Assembly (NCBI GenBank): GCA_949295905.1 | Contig: CASFNA010000022.1 | Location: forward strand, 186,001 to 250,000 | Source of the DNA: an uncultured Prevotellaceae bacterium | GTDB lineage: Bacteria; Bacteroidota; Bacteroidia; Bacteroidales; Bacteroidaceae | Reading direction: 5' to 3' | DNA: 64,000 bases | Part shown: piece by piece, positions 44,641 through 54,033 of the stretch | Position numbering within the stretch: position 1 is the first letter of the stretch | How the letters are laid out: each line of letters opens with the position of its first letter | The notes under the pieces: model-generated | Seen by the model: only the letters and a program-made list of their open reading frames with translations | The model's database searches: none | What the model was told of the DNA's origin: nothing | Made by a program: the position numbers and the translations under genes

Positions 44641-44669
44641 ACCTTAGCGCACGTAAAACATTCTGCGCT

Positions 44670-45554
44670 ATGGAAGAATCATTGGATAGCATGGCGGCCG
44701 GAAGGCTGGCCGTGTTGCAGGAACAGGTGGCCTGCATGGCCGACGTGTGCTCGTCGGGAGGCGTAGTGGCAGGCTTCCCGGAGCGTATGCGTGAGGGCTT
44801 TGTCTGCTTCGGCATCGGGCTGGTGGTATGCCATGCCGGCGAGTTCGGTTTCACTTTGTCAGGCCGTGAGCATACGGCGCGCGCCGGGCAGACCGTGTTC
44901 ATACCCGACGGGGCTTACTTCAAGGCGGACGGGCAGTCGCCAGGCTTGGCGTTGAGCATAATCATATACAAGACCGAACCCATACGCTACGTGCTCGGCA
45001 CGATGGTGCAGTCGGTGAGGCTGTACTCCATCATGTCGCCCGAAAGGCACTGCGTGTGGACTACGGGCGACGAAGACGGGCTGGCGCGCTACGTCGCGCT
45101 CATAGGGGCGGGGCAGCCCCGGCCCGACGACTACTTCGCCGTGAACGAGCGCAAGCTGCTCCTTTTGTCGCTCACTTACAGGCTGTGCACGCTGTTCAAG
45201 CGCAAGCTTGTAGGCGGCGGTTCGCCCGACGCGCGGCGCACGGAGACGTTCCTCAAGCTGATAAGGCTCATCGACCGCCATTACATGGCCGAGCGCGGCG
45301 TGGCGTTCTACGCCGACAAGCTGTTCCTCTCGCCCAAATACCTGTCCGAACTGTCGAAGTCGATGTGCGGATACACCGTGCAGGAACTGGTGTTCAAGGC
45401 CATAACGCGCCGCGCCATGTCGTTGCTCGACAGCACGAACAAGACCGTGGCCGAGATATCCGACGACTTCAACTTCCCCAATCCGTCGAGCTTCGGCACG
45501 TTCTTCAAGAAGCAAACGGGCATGTCTCCGCAACGATACCGCGACCGTGCGTAA
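44670..45554 (+). CDS. AraC family transcriptional regulator
   Basis: This 294-residue protein has a cupin-like N-terminal ligand-binding half (EFGFTLSGREHTARAGQTVF then IPDGAYFKADG, about residues 60-95). A linker and a C-terminal AraC double HTH follow at about 190-294 (GVAFYADKLFLSPKYLSELS and FNFPNPSSFGTFFKKQTGMS). It lies 56 bp after the pump operon but behind a terminator, with a weak TACCTTAG box (44640-44647). Separate expression and control of the pump operon are both plausible. The inducer is unknown. Confidence 0.92.
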   Translation: MEESLDSMAAGRLAVLQEQVACMADVCSSGGVVAGFPERMREGFVCFGIGLVVCHAGEFGFTLSGREHTARAGQTVFIPDGAYFKADGQSPGLALSIIIYKTEPIRYVLGTMVQSVRLYSIMSPERHCVWTTGDEDGLARYVALIGAGQPRPDDYFAVNERKLLLLSLTYRLCTLFKRKLVGGGSPDARRTETFLKLIRLIDRHYMAERGVAFYADKLFLSPKYLSELSKSMCGYTVQELVFKAITRRAMSLLDSTNKTVAEISDDFNFPNPSSFGTFFKKQTGMSPQRYRDRA

Positions 45555-45586
45555 ACGGCTGGAAGCCAGCATGTTGACGGTGACAT

Positions 45587-45694
45587 TGCAAAAGGCCGCC
45601 TTTCGCATCGCGAAAGGCGGCCTTTTGGCTTGTAATTCACGGTCTTTTAGGAGATGAAAGACGGCCTTTCGCAGCGCGGAAGGCCGTCGGTTGC
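45587..45694. repeat. AAAGGCCGTCTTT-family repeat, array J
   Basis: Five units between the convergent AraC and GH95 genes. The first pair (GCAAAAGGCCGCCTTTCGC with GCGAAAGGCGGCCTTTTG) forms a stem of about 16 bp with a loop of only a few bases; TTCACGGTCTTTT and GAAAGACGGCCTTTC form a second pair. It probably serves as a shared bidirectional terminator. Pyrimidine-rich tracts fill 45695-45733. Confidence 0.8.
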
Positions 45695-45733
45695 TTTTTA
45701 TCCTTTATTCCTTTGCTTTTTACCTTTCCCCTT

Positions 45734-48175
45734 TTACATTCTCTCCAGCGTGTACGTCTCGCCCGGACGGGTGTCTATGTCATATTCGTACACCGTCTTC
45801 AGTATGGGCCACTGGGGGCTTTCAAGCTCGGGCGATACGAGCGGTTGCTTTATCTCCACGGGCGCGTAGAGCGCGTTGGGGCACGCTCCCACGGCCTTGC
45901 GCAGGCCTTCGCCCTTCAGCGGAACGTAGGAGCGCAGGCGCAGCACGCCGCCTATGCGCGACGTTATTGTGGCCCGGCTCACCTGGCATCCGTCCCATTT
46001 GATGCCGACAACGAAGCCTCCGCGCGCCACGAGCCCCTTCACTTCGCCCTCGTTCCACACCGAGGGCAACGCCGGCAGCAGGTGTACCGCGCCGTCGTGG
46101 CTCTGTAGGAGCATCTCGGCCACGCCAGCCGTGTAGCCGAAGTTGCCGTCAATCTGGAACGGCGGATGCGCGTCGAAGAGGTTGGGGTACGTCCTTCCGT
46201 CGGGATGCTGCTTCTGCGCGGCGTCCGAGGGGAGCAGCTTCAGCATGTTGCATATTATTTTGTAGGCGTGGTCGCCGTCGAGCATGCGCGCCCAGAAGTT
46301 CACCTTCCAGCCTATGCTCCAGCCCGTTGCCTCGTCGCCGCGCTGTAGGAGCGTGTTCCTTGCGGCCTGGAACAGTGCCGGACTTTGGTATGGGGAAATC
46401 TGCCCGGAGGGGTAAAGGCCGTACAGGTGGGATATGTGCCGGTGCTGGTTATGCGGGTCGTCAGCGTCTTGCAGCCATTCCTGCAACTGGTTGTGGCGGC
46501 CTATCTGCATGGGCGGCAGGCGGTCGAGCATACGCCGCAGCGTGTCTTGGTAAGCCTCGTCCACGCCCAGCGCGCGCGCCGCCAGCAGCGTGCTGTTGAG
46601 CGCGTCGAAGGCTATCTGGTTGTCCATGGTGCAGCCTGCGGTGATGGCCGTGCCCGTTCCGGCAGGCCCGTGTTCGGGCGACATCGAGGGGCAGCTCACC
46701 ATCCAGCCGTACCCGGGGTGCTCCGTGAGGAACGACAGGTAGAAGTCGGCCGTGCCGCGCAGTACGGGGTAGTGGCTTGCGAGCTGCTCCTTGTCGCCCG
46801 TGAAGAGGTAATGCTGCCACAAGTGTTGCGCCAGCCATGCGCCGCCGTTGGGCCATACGCCGTAGAACGCGCCGTCAACAGGCCCGGCGATGCGCCACAG
46901 GTCGGTGTTGTGGTGGGCCGTCCAGCCCTTCGCGCCATACAGTGTGCGCGCGGTCTCGGCGCCCGTCACGGCGAGGTCTTCAATCATGCTGAACAGCGGC
47001 TGGTGTGTCTCGGCGAGGTTGGTCACCTCGGCCGGCCAGTAGTTCATCTCGGTGTTGATGTTGATGGTGTACTTGCTGTCCCACGGGGCGTTGCGCTTGT
47101 CGTTCCATAGTCCTTGCAGGTTGGCAGGCTGTCCGCCCGGTTGCGACGACGATATGAGCAGGTAGCGGCCGTACTGGAACATCAGTGCGGCCAGCGACGG
47201 GTCGCCGCCCTGGTTGAAGTCGCGCACGCGTTTCCATGTCTCTTCCTTCGACTTGTCCGTCTGCGGCAGGTTGAGGCTTACTCGGCCGAACTGCTCTTGG
47301 TACTTGGCTGTGTGCCGCGCAAGGGCTTCCGTGTAGCCGTGCCTCATGGCGTCCTTGAGCCGTTGGCGCGCCAGCTTTAGCGAGTTGCCTGACGTGTCGC
47401 GGTAGTTGACGAAGTTTGTGGCAGCCGTAAGGTACAGCGTAGCCTGCGTCGCGCCGCTTACGTTGAGGCGTGTCCCGTCGCCATGCACCTTCCCGTCGCT
47501 TACGATGCCGGCTATGCAGTCGGCGTGCAGCGCGGCCGGTACGCCCTCGTGGGGGTCGCCCTCGCAGCGCATGGACAGCTCCTTGCCGTGCGCCTTGGCC
47601 TCGTGGCTTAGCTGGCTGTCCATCGTGGTGGTGAAGTCAAGCGCCCCGGGCTTGTCGGCCTCGATGTGTATTATCACTGCGCCTGTGCCCGCAGGGGCGA
47701 ACACCGTGCGCGTGAAGCGCGTGCCGCCGACGGTGTACGTGGTCGTGGCCGTGGCCGTAAGGAGGTCAAGCTCGCGGCGGTAGGCGGTGGCGTTTTCATG
47801 TCCGGGGAAGTCGATGTGCAGGCTGCCCGTAGGCAGGAAGCGCATGCCGTGCTGCCCGGTGAGGAACGTGCTGTCGAGCAGCTTCTCGGCCTCCTTCTCG
47901 CGTCCGGCGAAAATCAGGCGGCGCGCCTCGGGCAGCGCGGCCAGCGCCTTTGCGCTGTTGTTGCTGTAGGGCGAGCCGCTCCACAGCGTCTCCTCGTTGA
48001 ACTGGATGGTCTCGCGGCCCGTTCCGCCGTACACCATCGCGCCCAGGCGCGAGTTGCCCACGGGCAGCGCCTCGGTCCATTCGGCCGCAGGACGGCCGTA
48101 CCACAGCTTCAGGTCGTCGGCGTGGCAGCACAGCGCGGCCATGCAGGCGGCGAGCGATAATAGCAGTTTTCTCAT
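45734..48175 (-). CDS. Glycoside hydrolase family 95 (alpha-L-fucosidase/L-galactosidase family)
   Basis: This 813-residue secreted enzyme has the GH95 N-terminal domain ([20 protein letters not shown] then [10 protein letters not shown]), an (alpha/alpha)6 barrel ([40 protein letters not shown], and [10 protein letters not shown] with the acid Glu) and a C-terminal sandwich. These motifs include the Asn-Glu-Met-Asn-Tyr-Trp core of the catalytic cleft. The family removes alpha-1,2-linked fucose, or L-galactose from plant glycans, by inversion. The ATG at 48175 is used since it opens the signal peptide [19 protein letters not shown]; the frame runs 13 codons further. It is a single-gene transcript. 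Confidence 0.95.
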   Translation of the reverse strand: MRKLLLSLAACMAALCCHADDLKLWYGRPAAEWTEALPVGNSRLGAMVYGGTGRETIQFNEETLWSGSPYSNNSAKALAALPEARRLIFAGREKEAEKLLDSTFLTGQHGMRFLPTGSLHIDFPGHENATAYRRELDLLTATATTTYTVGGTRFTRTVFAPAGTGAVIIHIEADKPGALDFTTTMDSQLSHEAKAHGKELSMRCEGDPHEGVPAALHADCIAGIVSDGKVHGDGTRLNVSGATQATLYLTAATNFVNYRDTSGNSLKLARQRLKDAMRHGYTEALARHTAKYQEQFGRVSLNLPQTDKSKEETWKRVRDFNQGGDPSLAALMFQYGRYLLISSSQPGGQPANLQGLWNDKRNAPWDSKYTININTEMNYWPAEVTNLAETHQPLFSMIEDLAVTGAETARTLYGAKGWTAHHNTDLWRIAGPVDGAFYGVWPNGGAWLAQHLWQHYLFTGDKEQLASHYPVLRGTADFYLSFLTEHPGYGWMVSCPSMSPEHGPAGTGTAITAGCTMDNQIAFDALNSTLLAARALGVDEAYQDTLRRMLDRLPPMQIGRHNQLQEWLQDADDPHNQHRHISHLYGLYPSGQISPYQSPALFQAARNTLLQRGDEATGWSIGWKVNFWARMLDGDHAYKIICNMLKLLPSDAAQKQHPDGRTYPNLFDAHPPFQIDGNFGYTAGVAEMLLQSHDGAVHLLPALPSVWNEGEVKGLVARGGFVVGIKWDGCQVSRATITSRIGGVLRLRSYVPLKGEGLRKAVGACPNALYAPVEIKQPLVSPELESPQWPILKTVYEYDIDTRPGETYTLERM

Positions 48176-48263
48176 ATTGTGGAAAGTGTTTTTTAGGTTG
48201 TTGTCTTCAGGCAAATAATGTTTTCATAAGCATGTTGAGGGCATCGGCCCGTCAGCGCCGTTG

Positions 48264-48271
48264 CAAAATTA
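48264..48271 (-). promoter_or_regulatory. -7 box of the GH95 gene
   Basis: TAATTTTG on the minus strand fits the consensus; the start codon lies 88 bp downstream, giving a leader of about 80 nt. Confidence 0.5.
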
Positions 48272-48360
48272 ACACAAAAAGGCGAAAAACAGTGACTGTT
48301 TCAGCCTGAATTTCGGCGTAAGTCGCGATTCGTAACATTCCGGGCGCATTCTGTTACATT

Positions 48361-48452
48361 TGCGAAAGGCCGTCTTTTGCAGCGCGGAAGGCCGCCTTTT
48401 GCGGTGTGAAAGGCCATGTTTCGCATGACGGAAGGCCGTGTTTCGGCGTGCA
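48361..48452. repeat. AAAGGCCGTCTTT-family repeat, array K
   Basis: Four units in one direction: GCGAAAGGCCGTCTTTTGC, GCGGAAGGCCGCCTTTTGC, GTGAAAGGCCATGTTTCGC and ACGGAAGGCCGTGTTTCGG. They sit upstream of GH95, between its promoter and that of the capsule operon. The rest of 48453-48720 holds no gene I can support. Confidence 0.7.
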
Positions 48453-48723
48453 TGTTTCCGTGTTGCGGTATGGTTGGGTTGGGTCGCCGCACAGGCGTGT
48501 GCCGTCATTGTGATTGTCGGCTGATTCAGTCATGGCCAAAGCCGGCCGGGCTGTGCGGCAAGGGCCGCCACGCTGCGATATGAGCCTGCGGCTCCTTATC
48601 GGCCGCATTGGTGTCAGACGCTTATGGGAAGCGAAAACTGACTTGGGTCAAATAACACAGGCCGGGACTGGGCAATTTTACTATTTTTTATTGTGGAAAC
48701 GGCTCTGTTTCAGCACTTTTTCG

Positions 48724-48731
48724 TACATTTG
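48724..48731 (+). promoter_or_regulatory. -7 box of the capsule operon
   Basis: TACATTTG matches the consensus. Transcription from here would give a leader of about 330 nt before the antiterminator gene. Confidence 0.55.
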
Positions 48732-49067
48732 CCGTCAAATCGCCGCTTACATATTGTAAAGCCATACGACAGTCGTCATTCAGCTGAGACTTAATTGATT
48801 GAAAATCAAATGTAAATGATATGGGAACAATAGTATTAAAGTATACGGTGCTTTATTATTCTTGTCAGATAACAACGGGGGTTATTGCCGCTGAGTTCCG
48901 TCCGGGATGCCGCCGTTAGACCTGAAGAATGCTTGTAGACAACGCTCAAAAGACTTCGTGCATAAGTTCGCCAGGCGTGATGATTCGGATTCAGAAAGGT
49001 GACTCATAGCCTTCATGCGTTTGTCATGAGGGTAACATGGGGAATGTATTTTCGTCAACTAAGTTAT
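48732..49067 (+). other. Long 5' leader of the capsule operon
   Basis: This non-coding stretch of about 330 bp separates the likely promoter from the antiterminator start. A possible leader ORF of 32 codons runs from the ATG at 48821 to the TAG at 48917-48919. In UpxY-regulated Bacteroides loci the leader carries the signal the antiterminator acts on; whether that holds here is inference. Confidence 0.35.
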
Positions 49068-50573
49068 ATGGCCGATAAACGCAACCACGTAGATTACCAT
49101 TGGTACCTTGTCCGCACCAAGCCCGGGCATGAGCGTGAGCTGGTGGCCCTGATAGAGAAGGGCAAAGAGAAGACCCGGAACATACTGGAGGCCTATTGCC
49201 CCACACATACCGCCGTCAACGTGCGCAAAAGCGACAATGAGCGCAAGCAGCCTCTTTTTGACGGCTACGTATTTGTCTTGGCCACGCAAGGCGCGCTGGT
49301 GAACTTTCTGCACGATAACTGTCCGGGTGCATCCCTGCGTTATAACCGCAGGCGTGAACAGGACGGAAAAGCCACCCCGTGCATCATACCCGAGGTACAG
49401 ATGCAGGCGTTCAAGGACTTCAACGAGAACTACGCGGACAAAGTGGTGGTGCTTGAAAGGCCGTACACCGACTATGCCTTTAACGCCAACGAGGACGGCC
49501 GGCCGAACGAAATAGTGCGCGTGCTCGACGGCCCCTTGGCCGGATGTAAAGGCTACGTCTGCCGTTTCCGGCGCAGGCGTGGCCTGGTGTTCCAGGTGCA
49601 GGGCATGGAACCCGGCAGCCACCTTACCGTCTCATACCCTAATGTCTACGACCTGCATGTCATTCGCCTGCACAACGCCGAGGGCGACCGCCTGTCAATA
49701 GGTACGGAGAAACTGCGTGCCGCAGATTGCCTTATCGGACTTTTGCAGGGTTGCCACTATGGCGGACGGACGCTGCCCATGCTCTACGGCATCATGGATA
49801 GCTTGGCCGTAAAACCCTCTTTGACAGCACTTTGTCAGGAACTTTACAAGCAAGGCGAAGAATCATTGAGCCTCAAGTTGGCGCAAATGACCGGTAAAGA
49901 CGCCCGGCTTGTATTGGGCCTCGCCCGCTACGAGCATGACAATCCGGGCTATATTCGGCAGGCTTACCCAAAGCTCGTGCTCCGTCCTTTCCTCACCCCG
50001 ACGTCGGGGGTGGCGATGAAAACCGGACATGACGAGGTGGAATTCCGGCACAAGGACTTCACGGAAGTCATACGCAAGGTGTACATCACAGAAGAGGTGT
50101 ATTATCCCACGAAGAAGAAAAGCGAGACGGCCACCACTGCATACTATGCCCATGTCGGCATAATGAAGGGCGAAGGCAAGGATGAATGCACGCTCTTTGC
50201 TAATTGGGACGGTTTCCTGCGTGAATATTTCCTGACGGCAGGAAAAGCCAACGAGAAATTGGTTGGCGGGACAATCGAAGCAACCCGCGAGTCGGCGACG
50301 AGCAAAGAAAAGCTCATCGAGTCTTTCCGCAACTACGCCCCGACCCTGTACACTGTTCTGACAGATGCACAGTCCAAGGTGAAAGCCGTACCTGATTTTG
50401 CGATAGGTGAAGAAACTGTGGGCGTGATGATGACAACGGCGACGGCCGCCGGCGCGGAAAGCGGGAAAGACGAATTGATAAATACATGTGTCAGCATTTG
50501 CAGGGAAATCAACACCACTGCACACCTTGCCATTTGGCGAAGGCTTTTGCGGACAGTGTGGCTGCATGAGTAA
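49068..50573 (+). CDS. UpxY-family (NusG-like) transcription antiterminator with long C-terminal extension
   Basis: This 501-residue protein begins with a NusG N-terminal-type domain (HWYLVRTKPGHERELVALIE, then QPLFDGYVFVLATQGALVNF, about residues 8-125). A KOW-type segment (NEIVRVLDGPLAGCKGYVCR, about 146-190) follows. UpxY proteins of this type let polymerase read through their own capsule operon. They are normally about 170-190 residues; the further 310 residues here (from about 195) are not a domain I recognise and appear helical. The ATG at 49068 is favoured as it starts the domain; earlier ATGs exist in frame. It is the first gene of the capsule locus, 108 bp before the flippase. Confidence 0.85.
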   Translation: MADKRNHVDYHWYLVRTKPGHERELVALIEKGKEKTRNILEAYCPTHTAVNVRKSDNERKQPLFDGYVFVLATQGALVNFLHDNCPGASLRYNRRREQDGKATPCIIPEVQMQAFKDFNENYADKVVVLERPYTDYAFNANEDGRPNEIVRVLDGPLAGCKGYVCRFRRRRGLVFQVQGMEPGSHLTVSYPNVYDLHVIRLHNAEGDRLSIGTEKLRAADCLIGLLQGCHYGGRTLPMLYGIMDSLAVKPSLTALCQELYKQGEESLSLKLAQMTGKDARLVLGLARYEHDNPGYIRQAYPKLVLRPFLTPTSGVAMKTGHDEVEFRHKDFTEVIRKVYITEEVYYPTKKKSETATTAYYAHVGIMKGEGKDECTLFANWDGFLREYFLTAGKANEKLVGGTIEATRESATSKEKLIESFRNYAPTLYTVLTDAQSKVKAVPDFAIGEETVGVMMTTATAAGAESGKDELINTCVSICREINTTAHLAIWRRLLRTVWLHE

Positions 50574-50681
50574 ACGAAGAATGAAAAAACGCGGAGGTAA
50601 CTGCAACACATGGCTGAAGTACCGAGATTGTGAACGTAATTCAGTTGCGGCGTTACCGATAAACTATCACAGAAGTTCCAA

Positions 50682-52220
50682 ATGAGTTCTAATTCAACAA
50701 ATAACAAACGCATCGCCAAGAACACGCTGCTGCTGTACGTGCGCATGCTGTTTACGATTGCGATAGGATTATATACCGGTCGCGTGGTGCTTAATGCATT
50801 AGGTATAACGGATTATGGTATTTATAATGTTGTCGGCGGCGTAATAGCCATGCTCGGCTTCCTTACCGGCTCTATGAGTGCGGCTTCGTCACGGTTCATA
50901 ACATATGATTTAGGCAAGGGCGACATTACGGTAATGAAACGAACTTTTGGCAATATACTGTCTATACATTTCATTATTGCCGGCGTTATTTTGCTATTTG
51001 GTGAAACCATAGGTTTATGGTTTGTCTTGAACAAGTTGCAAATACCTGCGGAAAGGATGACGGCTGCACTTTGGGTATACCAATTTTCCGTATTCACGTC
51101 AATTCTAAGCGTAATCAGCGTGCCTTACAATGCGGCGATAATCGCCCATGAGCGGATGAAGGCTTTTGCATATATCGGTATAGTAGATGCGGTGTTGAAA
51201 CTGCTGATAGCTTGTGTTTTGCTTATAGTCCCGTTCGACAGGCTTAAGGTTTATGCCTTGCTTTTTTTCTCTATACAAGTGTTCGACCGCATTGTTTACG
51301 GCGTATATTGCACACGCCATTTTCAAGAAACGAAAGCTAAACCTACATTTAATGGTAAGCTGTTTAAGGAGATTTTCGGCTTTGCTGTATGGACGATGAA
51401 CGGAAACCTGGCTGTGATAGGATATACGCAGGGTATAAACATTCTCTTGAACATGTTTTTCGGTCCGGCCGTCAACGCTGCGCGTGGCGTTGCCGTGCAG
51501 GTTCAAGTGGTGGTGCAGAATTTCTGTAATAATTTTCAGATGGCATTAAACCCTCAGTTGACAAAGAGTTACGCACAGAATGACTTGCAACACATGCATC
51601 AGCTGTTGAAGGTAAGTTCAAAATTTTCTTTCTTTATGATTCTTTTCATTTCATTGCCGCTGATGTTGGAAGCCCCGTTGGTGCTGAAATGGTGGTTGGG
51701 GGTGGTGCCGGAACATACGGACAATTTTCTCCGCCTGATTTTATGTTCAAGCATGCTTATTACGCTGTCTAATCCGTTGGTCGTTTCTGTTCATGCAACA
51801 GGGCGCATCAAGCGGTTCCAAGCTATTGAGGGTACCATGCTGTTGTGCATTGTCCCGATTGCCTATTTGTTGTTAAAACTTTTTGGAATACCGCCGGAAT
51901 GTGTCTTTTGCGTACATATTGTTGTTGAGGCGTGCACCCAATACGCCCGTATGCGCATTGTTCTGCCGATGATAGGGATGCGTGTCGTTGAATATGTAAA
52001 GGAAGTGGTTGTACCATTGGTTAAGGTTGTTGTGTTGGCACCGATACTTCCGTTATTGGTTTACCACTTGACAGAACAGTCTGTAGCCACATTCTTTCTT
52101 GTATGCGTCGTTTCGGTATTAAGCGTGTCGGCATGTGTTTATTTCATCGGCTGCACAAAGAGAGAGCAAGAATTTGCTAATAAAAAGATTTCCGCAATAA
52201 TATTAAAATTTAAGAGATGA
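50682..52220 (+). CDS. wzx: Oligosaccharide flippase (Wzx, MATE-like)
   Basis: This 512-residue protein with 12-14 membrane helices belongs to the polysaccharide transport branch of the MOP superfamily. The start, KRIAKNTLLLYVRMLFTIAI then GLYTGRVVLNALGITDYGIY, is typical of Bacteroides capsule flippases. It moves undecaprenyl-linked repeat units across the inner membrane. Codon use is intermediate in GC. Its stop overlaps the next gene by four bases (ATGA). Confidence 0.93.
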   Translation: MSSNSTNNKRIAKNTLLLYVRMLFTIAIGLYTGRVVLNALGITDYGIYNVVGGVIAMLGFLTGSMSAASSRFITYDLGKGDITVMKRTFGNILSIHFIIAGVILLFGETIGLWFVLNKLQIPAERMTAALWVYQFSVFTSILSVISVPYNAAIIAHERMKAFAYIGIVDAVLKLLIACVLLIVPFDRLKVYALLFFSIQVFDRIVYGVYCTRHFQETKAKPTFNGKLFKEIFGFAVWTMNGNLAVIGYTQGINILLNMFFGPAVNAARGVAVQVQVVVQNFCNNFQMALNPQLTKSYAQNDLQHMHQLLKVSSKFSFFMILFISLPLMLEAPLVLKWWLGVVPEHTDNFLRLILCSSMLITLSNPLVVSVHATGRIKRFQAIEGTMLLCIVPIAYLLLKLFGIPPECVFCVHIVVEACTQYARMRIVLPMIGMRVVEYVKEVVVPLVKVVVLAPILPLLVYHLTEQSVATFFLVCVVSVLSVSACVYFIGCTKREQEFANKKISAIILKFKR

Positions 52221-53137
52221 GTAATCCGAAAATATCCGTCATAGTTCCCGTTTACAACGCCGATAAATACCTTCGGCGTTGCGTTGACAGCATACTTGCA
52301 CAGACATTCACCGACTTTGAACTGCTGCTGATTGATGACGGCAGCAAGGATAAATCCGGTGAGATATGCGATGAATACGCAAAAAAGGATGAGCGTGTAA
52401 AGGTGTATCATAAAGAGAATGAAGGCATTAGTGCTACACGTGAATCTGGAATTAATAAAGCTAATGGTGAGTATATCCAATTTGTTGATAGTGATGATTG
52501 GGTAGAGAAAATATGTTTTGAGGATAATTTAAGTTTAGCAGAAAAATCAAATGCAGATATCATTATTAGTGATTATTATATTGATGCAAAAGATAAGTCG
52601 ATTTTAAAGTGTCAGAAATATAATGGAAATTTAATTGAAGATATATTTAATGGAAATGTGTTTGGGGCATTATGGAATAAGTTTTTCAGGGCGGACACAA
52701 TAAAATCTTCAGGCGTTGGTTTCATTCACAATCTTAGCTTTTGTGAAGATATCGTGTTCTTATGTGAGTTGTTGAAGAGTGCGCCTAATTTAAATATTGT
52801 AGTAAATGTTAAGGCTTACTATCATTACCAATCAAATACTGCATCTTTAACACGAAGATGTACATTGCGCTCAGTTCAAAGTGAGGAAAAGTATATAAAT
52901 GTTATTCAAGTGATTTTACCTTCATTGTCAAGTGATAAGTTATTGTTTAATAAGTTATCAGTCAAATGGGGATATTTAAGGCTTGGATGTTTGACTTTTG
53001 GTGAATATAAAAGATTATATCCTGAGATATGTGTATCGGACTTGAAAATCAATCTTTTGAAAAGAATGATTTTGACTCTCTCAAATAACATTGTGGGTTA
53101 TAAATTAATGATATTAATTTTTAAGTTTAAGAAATGA
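52217..53137 (+). CDS. Glycosyltransferase family 2
   Basis: This 306-residue GT-A enzyme has KISVIVPVYNADKYLRRCVD, the acidic LLIDDGSKDKSGE and the metal-binding FVDSDDW (about residues 92-98). It adds a sugar from a nucleotide donor to the lipid-linked repeat unit. The first 180 bp have the GC content of the host, while the rest is strongly AT-rich, as are the following genes. It overlaps both neighbours by four bases. Confidence 0.93.
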   Translation: MSNPKISVIVPVYNADKYLRRCVDSILAQTFTDFELLLIDDGSKDKSGEICDEYAKKDERVKVYHKENEGISATRESGINKANGEYIQFVDSDDWVEKICFEDNLSLAEKSNADIIISDYYIDAKDKSILKCQKYNGNLIEDIFNGNVFGALWNKFFRADTIKSSGVGFIHNLSFCEDIVFLCELLKSAPNLNIVVNVKAYYHYQSNTASLTRRCTLRSVQSEEKYINVIQVILPSLSSDKLLFNKLSVKWGYLRLGCLTFGEYKRLYPEICVSDLKINLLKRMILTLSNNIVGYKLMILIFKFKK

Positions 53138-54027
53138 AAGTTTCAATATTAGTTCCTATATACAAAAGCGAATCTTTTATTGAAAGATGTTGTGCATCAT
53201 TGTTTTCTCAAACATTTGAAGATATAGAATATGTTTTTGTAGACGATTGTTCTCCTGATGAGAGTGTTAGTGTAGTAAAGCAATGCTTAAGTGATTACCC
53301 ATCAAGGCAAAATGCTACACGTATAATACAATTGAAAGAAAACAAAGGAGTTGCCTTTGTTAGGAATTTATTGTTGGAAGAGGCACATGGTGAGTATTTG
53401 TTATTTGTTGACAGTGATGATTGGATTGAAGTAAATGCAGTTGAAATATTATATAATAAGGCGCATGAAAAAGGTGCAGACATAGTTTCTTTCGGATTTT
53501 ATTGTGAAAATAAAAACAGGACAACACAGCGTTCATTTCATTATGAATGTAAAGATGAGTGTTTGCAAGATGTAATTGGAAATAATTGGGGTGTAGTATG
53601 GCGTTTCTTGTTTAGAAACGATTTGGTTAAAAATAATTTGATATCCTTTCCACAAGGATTGCAAGGTGGAGAAGATTATGTCTTTTGTGTTAAAACTATT
53701 TTTTATGCTCTAAGCCTAATATCGGTGAATCATTTGCTTTATCATTATGTTACATATAATTCAGGTTCGTTGATTTCAACAAAAAATATAGACAGTATTG
53801 TGCATCAATATAAGGCAACGGCCATAGTTGAAGATTTCTTGGAAACAAATGGTAAATATCATTTATACAGAAGCGCGCTTAACGAAAGGAAATATTATGT
53901 GATTAGTTTGTTTAAGTCTTTTCTTAGTGCAAGATACGGTAATTTGATTATCACTAAGTTTAAATGTAAATATAAGTTTTATATACTGAAATTTAAAAAT
54001 TTTAGCCGACTTGTTTTTAATAAATAA
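53134..54027 (+). CDS. Glycosyltransferase family 2
   Basis: This 297-residue GT-A enzyme has KVSILVPIYKSESFIERCCA, FVDDCSPDESVSVV and the metal site LFVDSDDWIE. It is AT-rich throughout. It is a second capsule sugar transferase, not a duplicate of its neighbour: outside the shared motifs the two differ. The start overlaps the preceding stop (ATGA). Confidence 0.93.
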   Translation: MKVSILVPIYKSESFIERCCASLFSQTFEDIEYVFVDDCSPDESVSVVKQCLSDYPSRQNATRIIQLKENKGVAFVRNLLLEEAHGEYLLFVDSDDWIEVNAVEILYNKAHEKGADIVSFGFYCENKNRTTQRSFHYECKDECLQDVIGNNWGVVWRFLFRNDLVKNNLISFPQGLQGGEDYVFCVKTIFYALSLISVNHLLYHYVTYNSGSLISTKNIDSIVHQYKATAIVEDFLETNGKYHLYRSALNERKYYVISLFKSFLSARYGNLIITKFKCKYKFYILKFKNFSRLVFNK

Positions 54028-54033
54028 AATGAT

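Noticed and set aside
17524..45694. CRISPR arrays in the AAAGGCCGTCTTT repeats
   Set aside because: Units are adjacent or nearly so, vary in sequence, and have no unique spacers of constant length; no cas gene is in the window.
48460..49067. Phase-variable inverted promoter of the capsule locus, as in Bacteroides fragilis
   Set aside because: I looked for an inverted repeat pair around the 48724 box and saw none; no invertase gene is near.
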